Made by a program: the position numbers and the translations under genes. 64,000 nt of DNA from Methylobacterium sp. J-068. GTDB lineage: Bacteria > Pseudomonadota > Alphaproteobacteria > Rhizobiales > Beijerinckiaceae. Below are positions 61,409-64,000 of this stretch, piece after piece (position 1 is the stretch's first letter; every line of letters begins with the position of its first letter). A model generated the notes under the pieces. That model did not search any database, was not told the DNA's origin, and saw only the letters and a program-made list of their open reading frames with translations. The stretch spans positions 1 through 64,000 of the forward strand of contig NZ_JAKSXY010000106.1 in assembly GCF_022829445.1 (NCBI RefSeq), in the 5' to 3' direction.

Positions 61409-64000
61409 TCAGAAGAGGGCGGGCGCGGGGGCACCCGCGGCGTGAGCGGGCTCGGGCACCCGCGCCGCCGCCAGGCGGGCGAAGGCGCCGGCGCCGAAGC
61501 GCAGGACCAGGACGGGGGTGAGCACCGCGTCGAGGAGGGTGGCGCTGAGGAGGCCGCCGAAGATCGTCACGGCGACAGGGTGGAGGATCTCCTTGCCGGG
61601 CGCCGTGCCGTCGACGAGGAGCGGCACCAGGGCGATGCCGGCCGCCAGCGCCGTCATCAGCACCGGCACCAGCCGCTCGTTGCTGGCCCGCAGCACCAGG
61701 GCCGGCCCGAAGGGCAGGCCCTCGGCCAGCCCGAGGTTGAGCACGTGGCTGATCTTCAGGATGCCGTTGCGGGCGACGATGCCGGTGAGCGTCACGAAGC
61801 CGATCATCGAGGCCACCGAGAGCGGCAGCCCCGCGATGAAGAGCGCCGCGACGCTGCCGATGAGCGCCAGCGGCACGTTGCCCATGACGATGAGCGCCAG
61901 CACGCCGGAGCGGTAGCGGCTCGCCAGCAGGGCGAAGACCAGAGCCAGGGAGACGAGGCTGAGGAGTCCGATGGTCCGGGTCGCCTCCCCTTGCGCCTGG
62001 AACGCGCCCTCGAGACTCGCGGTGATGCCCTGGGGCAGGGTGGTCCGCGCCAGGGTCTCGGCCACGGCCCGGGCCACCGCCGCGCCGTCCGTGCCCGCTT
62101 GGGTGTTGGCCTGGACGACGAGGCGACGGCGCCCGTTCTCGCGCAGGATCTGGTTCGGCCCGTCGCGCTCGGCGATGTCGGCCAGCGCGTGGGCCGGGAC
62201 CCAGCCGGTGGGCGTCTCGATCAGGAGGTCGCGCAGGGCCGCCACCGAGCGCCCGGATTCGGGCAGGCGCAGGGTGACGTCGTAGCGGCGCAGGCCGTCG
62301 ACCAGGGTGGAGACCACCCGGCCGTTGGCGAGGCGGCTCACCGCCTCCACCACGGCGCCGGGGGCGATGCCGTAGAGGGCGGCGCGGCCGGAATCGACCC
62401 GGACCTCGAGCTGCGGGATGCGGACCTGCTTCTCGATGGCGAGGTCGGTGAGGCCGGGGATCGTCTCGAATTCCGCCTTGAGGGCGTCCGCCGTGCGGCG
62501 CAGGCCGTCGAGATCCTCGCCGAAGAGCTTGAGGGCGATCTCGGCCCGGACCCCGGAGAGCATGTGGTCGAGGCGGTGCGAGATCGGCTGGCCGATATTG
62601 ACCGAGACCGGCAGCACCCCGAGGCGCGCCCGCAGATCCGCCACCACGGCCTCGCGCGGGCGCCCGCCGGGCCTCGTCCCGGTTTTCATGCCGATCTCGA
62701 GATCGGTGGAGTGGACGCCCTCGGCGTGCTCGTCGAGCTCGGCCCGGCCGGTGCGGCGCCCGACCCTCTCCACCTCCGGGATCTCGAGCACCAGCCCCTC
62801 CGCGATGGCGCCGATCCGGCTCGATTCGGCGAGCGAGATGCCCGGCGTGAAGGCGAGGTTGACGGTGAACGAGCCCTCGTTGAAGGCCGGCAGGAAGGCG
62901 CGCGGCAGCGCCGTCGCGGCGAGGGCCGCCGCGCCGACCCCGAGGAGGGCCGCCGCCATCACGCCGCGTTGATGATTGAGCGCGAAGGCCACGAGGCGGC
63001 CGTTGCCGGCCTTCAGGCCCCGGATCAGCCGGCCCTCCGGCGCCTCCAGGCCTTTCAGGCCGGGCAGGAGCCAGGAGGCCAGCGCCGGCGTCAGGGTGAG
63101 GGAGACGGCCAGGCTCGACAGGATCGCGATGATGTAGGCCTGCCCCAGCGGCGCGAAGAGCCGACCCTCGATGCCCGACAGGGCGAAGAGCGGCACGAAG
63201 ACGAGGCAGATGATCACGGTGGCGTAGACGATGCCGGAGCGGACCTCGTTCGAGGCGGCCACGATCACCGCGAAGGACGAGCGCGGCGCGTTCGCGTGCC
63301 GGTTCTCGCGCAGCCGCCGCAGGATGTTCTCGACGTCCACCACCGCGTCGTCGACGAGTTCGCCGATGGCGATGGCGAGGCCGCCCAGCGTCATCGTGTT
63401 GATGGAGAGGCCGAGCGCGGAGAAGATCGCCGCCGTGGCGAGGATCGAGACCGGGATCGCGGTGAGCGAGATCAGGGTGGTGCGCGCGTTCATCAGGAAG
63501 GCGAACAGCACCACCGCCACCACGGCGACCGCCTCCAGCAGCACCCGCACCACGTTGTGCAGGGAGGTCTCGATGAAATCCGCTTGCCGGAACAGGATTT
63601 TTTGCGCCCTGATGCCGGGGGGCAGGCTCGGCCCGAGCTGGGCCAGGGCCTCCTCCACCGTCCGGGTCAGCCGCACGGTGTCGACGCCCGGCTGCTTCTC
63701 CACCGAGACGATGACGGCGGGCTTGCCCATGTAGCCGCCGTCGCCGCGCCGGGGCCGGGGTGCGAAATCCACCTCCGCCACCTGGCGCAGGTAGACCGGC
63801 CCGGCGGGAGTTCCGATCACGAGGTTGCGCAGGTCGTCGAGGTCGATGGTCCGGCCGATGGCGCGGATCAGCACCTCGCGGGCGCCCGCATCGGTGAAGC
63901 CCCCGCCCGCATTGGTGCCGAACCCCTCCAGGGCCTGGGTCATGGCCGCGTGCGTGACGCCGAGGGCCCGCATGGCGGCGGGGTTCGGGGCCACCCGGTA
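61409..64000 (-). CDS. Heavy-metal RND efflux pump, CzcA/CusA family (partial)
   Basis: The reading frame runs off the right edge; 864 C-terminal residues are present of about 1,040 usual. Membrane blocks are visible ([70 protein letters not shown] with the metal-RND DD pair; [38 protein letters not shown]). Periplasmic porter parts ([18 protein letters not shown]) are those of HME-RND pumps exporting Cu/Ag or Co/Zn/Cd. Partner genes (membrane fusion, outer channel) would be beyond 64 kb. It precedes the DUF305 gene by 23 bp, so they may be cotranscribed. Confidence 0.9.
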   Translation of the reverse strand, partial: YRVAPNPAAMRALGVTHAAMTQALEGFGTNAGGGFTDAGAREVLIRAIGRTIDLDDLRNLVIGTPAGPVYLRQVAEVDFAPRPRRGDGGYMGKPAVIVSVEKQPGVDTVRLTRTVEEALAQLGPSLPPGIRAQKILFRQADFIETSLHNVVRVLLEAVAVVAVVLFAFLMNARTTLISLTAIPVSILATAAIFSALGLSINTMTLGGLAIAIGELVDDAVVDVENILRRLRENRHANAPRSSFAVIVAASNEVRSGIVYATVIICLVFVPLFALSGIEGRLFAPLGQAYIIAILSSLAVSLTLTPALASWLLPGLKGLEAPEGRLIRGLKAGNGRLVAFALNHQRGVMAAALLGVGAAALAATALPRAFLPAFNEGSFTVNLAFTPGISLAESSRIGAIAEGLVLEIPEVERVGRRTGRAELDEHAEGVHSTDLEIGMKTGTRPGGRPREAVVADLRARLGVLPVSVNIGQPISHRLDHMLSGVRAEIALKLFGEDLDGLRRTADALKAEFETIPGLTDLAIEKQVRIPQLEVRVDSGRAALYGIAPGAVVEAVSRLANGRVVSTLVDGLRRYDVTLRLPESGRSVAALRDLLIETPTGWVPAHALADIAERDGPNQILRENGRRRLVVQANTQAGTDGAAVARAVAETLARTTLPQGITASLEGAFQAQGEATRTIGLLSLVSLALVFALLASRYRSGVLALIVMGNVPLALIGSVAALFIAGLPLSVASMIGFVTLTGIVARNGILKISHVLNLGLAEGLPFGPALVLRASNERLVPVLMTALAAGIALVPLLVDGTAPGKEILHPVAVTIFGGLLSATLLDAVLTPVLVLRFGAGAFARLAAARVPEPAHAAGAPAPALF

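Overview
The window comes from a GC-rich alphaproteobacterium. The gene content (several Methylobacterium-like hybrid kinases, FCSD/Sox genes, a PaoABC-type oxidase, a PsiE-like protein, VirD2-like chromosomal relaxase, GAAC-N7-GAAC LexA box) fits Methylobacterium/Methylorubrum or a close relative in Hyphomicrobiales. The genus is an inference from content, not from a marker gene.

Layout. 1-1.4 kb is a scrap heap of insertion sequences (IS630, IS3, IS481 ends) that cut off the 3' part of an integrase gene. From 1.5 to 30.95 kb lies an integrated element of about 29.4 kb, bounded by an 18-bp direct repeat (1496-1513 and 30935-30952). The right copy is the 3' end of a tRNA-Ser(CGA) gene (30936-31025, minus strand), and a tyrosine integrase (29268-30833) sits directly beside it. 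The broken integrase at 1052-1394 has the same spacing from the left repeat as the intact one has from the right repeat (102 bp each), which suggests two elements stacked in tandem at one tRNA gene.

The element's cargo falls into blocks. (a) 2.0-10.5 kb: a ribbon-helix-helix regulator with two matching operator dyads, a HEPN-domain protein, an ImmA-type protease and XRE repressor pair, and divergent to these a three-gene operon encoding a metallo-beta-lactamase-fold protein, a fused E2-E1-JAB ubiquitin-like conjugation protein and a small multi-pass membrane protein. This block looks like an anti-phage or stress module. (b) 10.6-16.3 kb: a second tyrosine recombinase, an excisionase-like protein, and mobilisation genes with a VirD2-like relaxase; an SOS (LexA-type) box lies between the two divergent halves. 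(c) 16.3-29.1 kb: signalling. It holds four hybrid histidine kinases and a complete stressosome core (RsbR, RsbS, RsbT) followed by a kinase/SpoIIE phosphatase fusion and a hybrid kinase that carries its own RsbT-like domain.

Right of the tRNA the window looks like ordinary chromosome: an ISAs1 remnant, HD-GYP regulator, OhrR/MarR regulator, NUDIX hydrolase, tRNA-Thr(GGT), PsiE-like membrane protein, a large two-domain glycosyltransferase and D-amino acid dehydrogenase (31-40.7 kb). From 47.1 down to 40.8 kb runs an eight-gene, overlap-coupled operon: a two-subunit molybdenum hydroxylase, a cytochrome c, flavocytochrome c sulfide dehydrogenase and SoxX-Y-Z-A, with no soxB or soxCD. A Crp/Fnr regulator is divergent to it. 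From 48.2 to 53.9 kb are a small-molecule operon (DoxX, cupin, SMP-30 lactonase, VOC protein) and a divergent GMC oxidoreductase-esterase pair. From 54 to 64 kb are a GAF-PAS hybrid kinase with Hpt domain, an inverted-repeat element, a PaoABC-type aldehyde oxidase operon, a His-rich DUF305 protein and a heavy-metal RND pump that runs off the window end.
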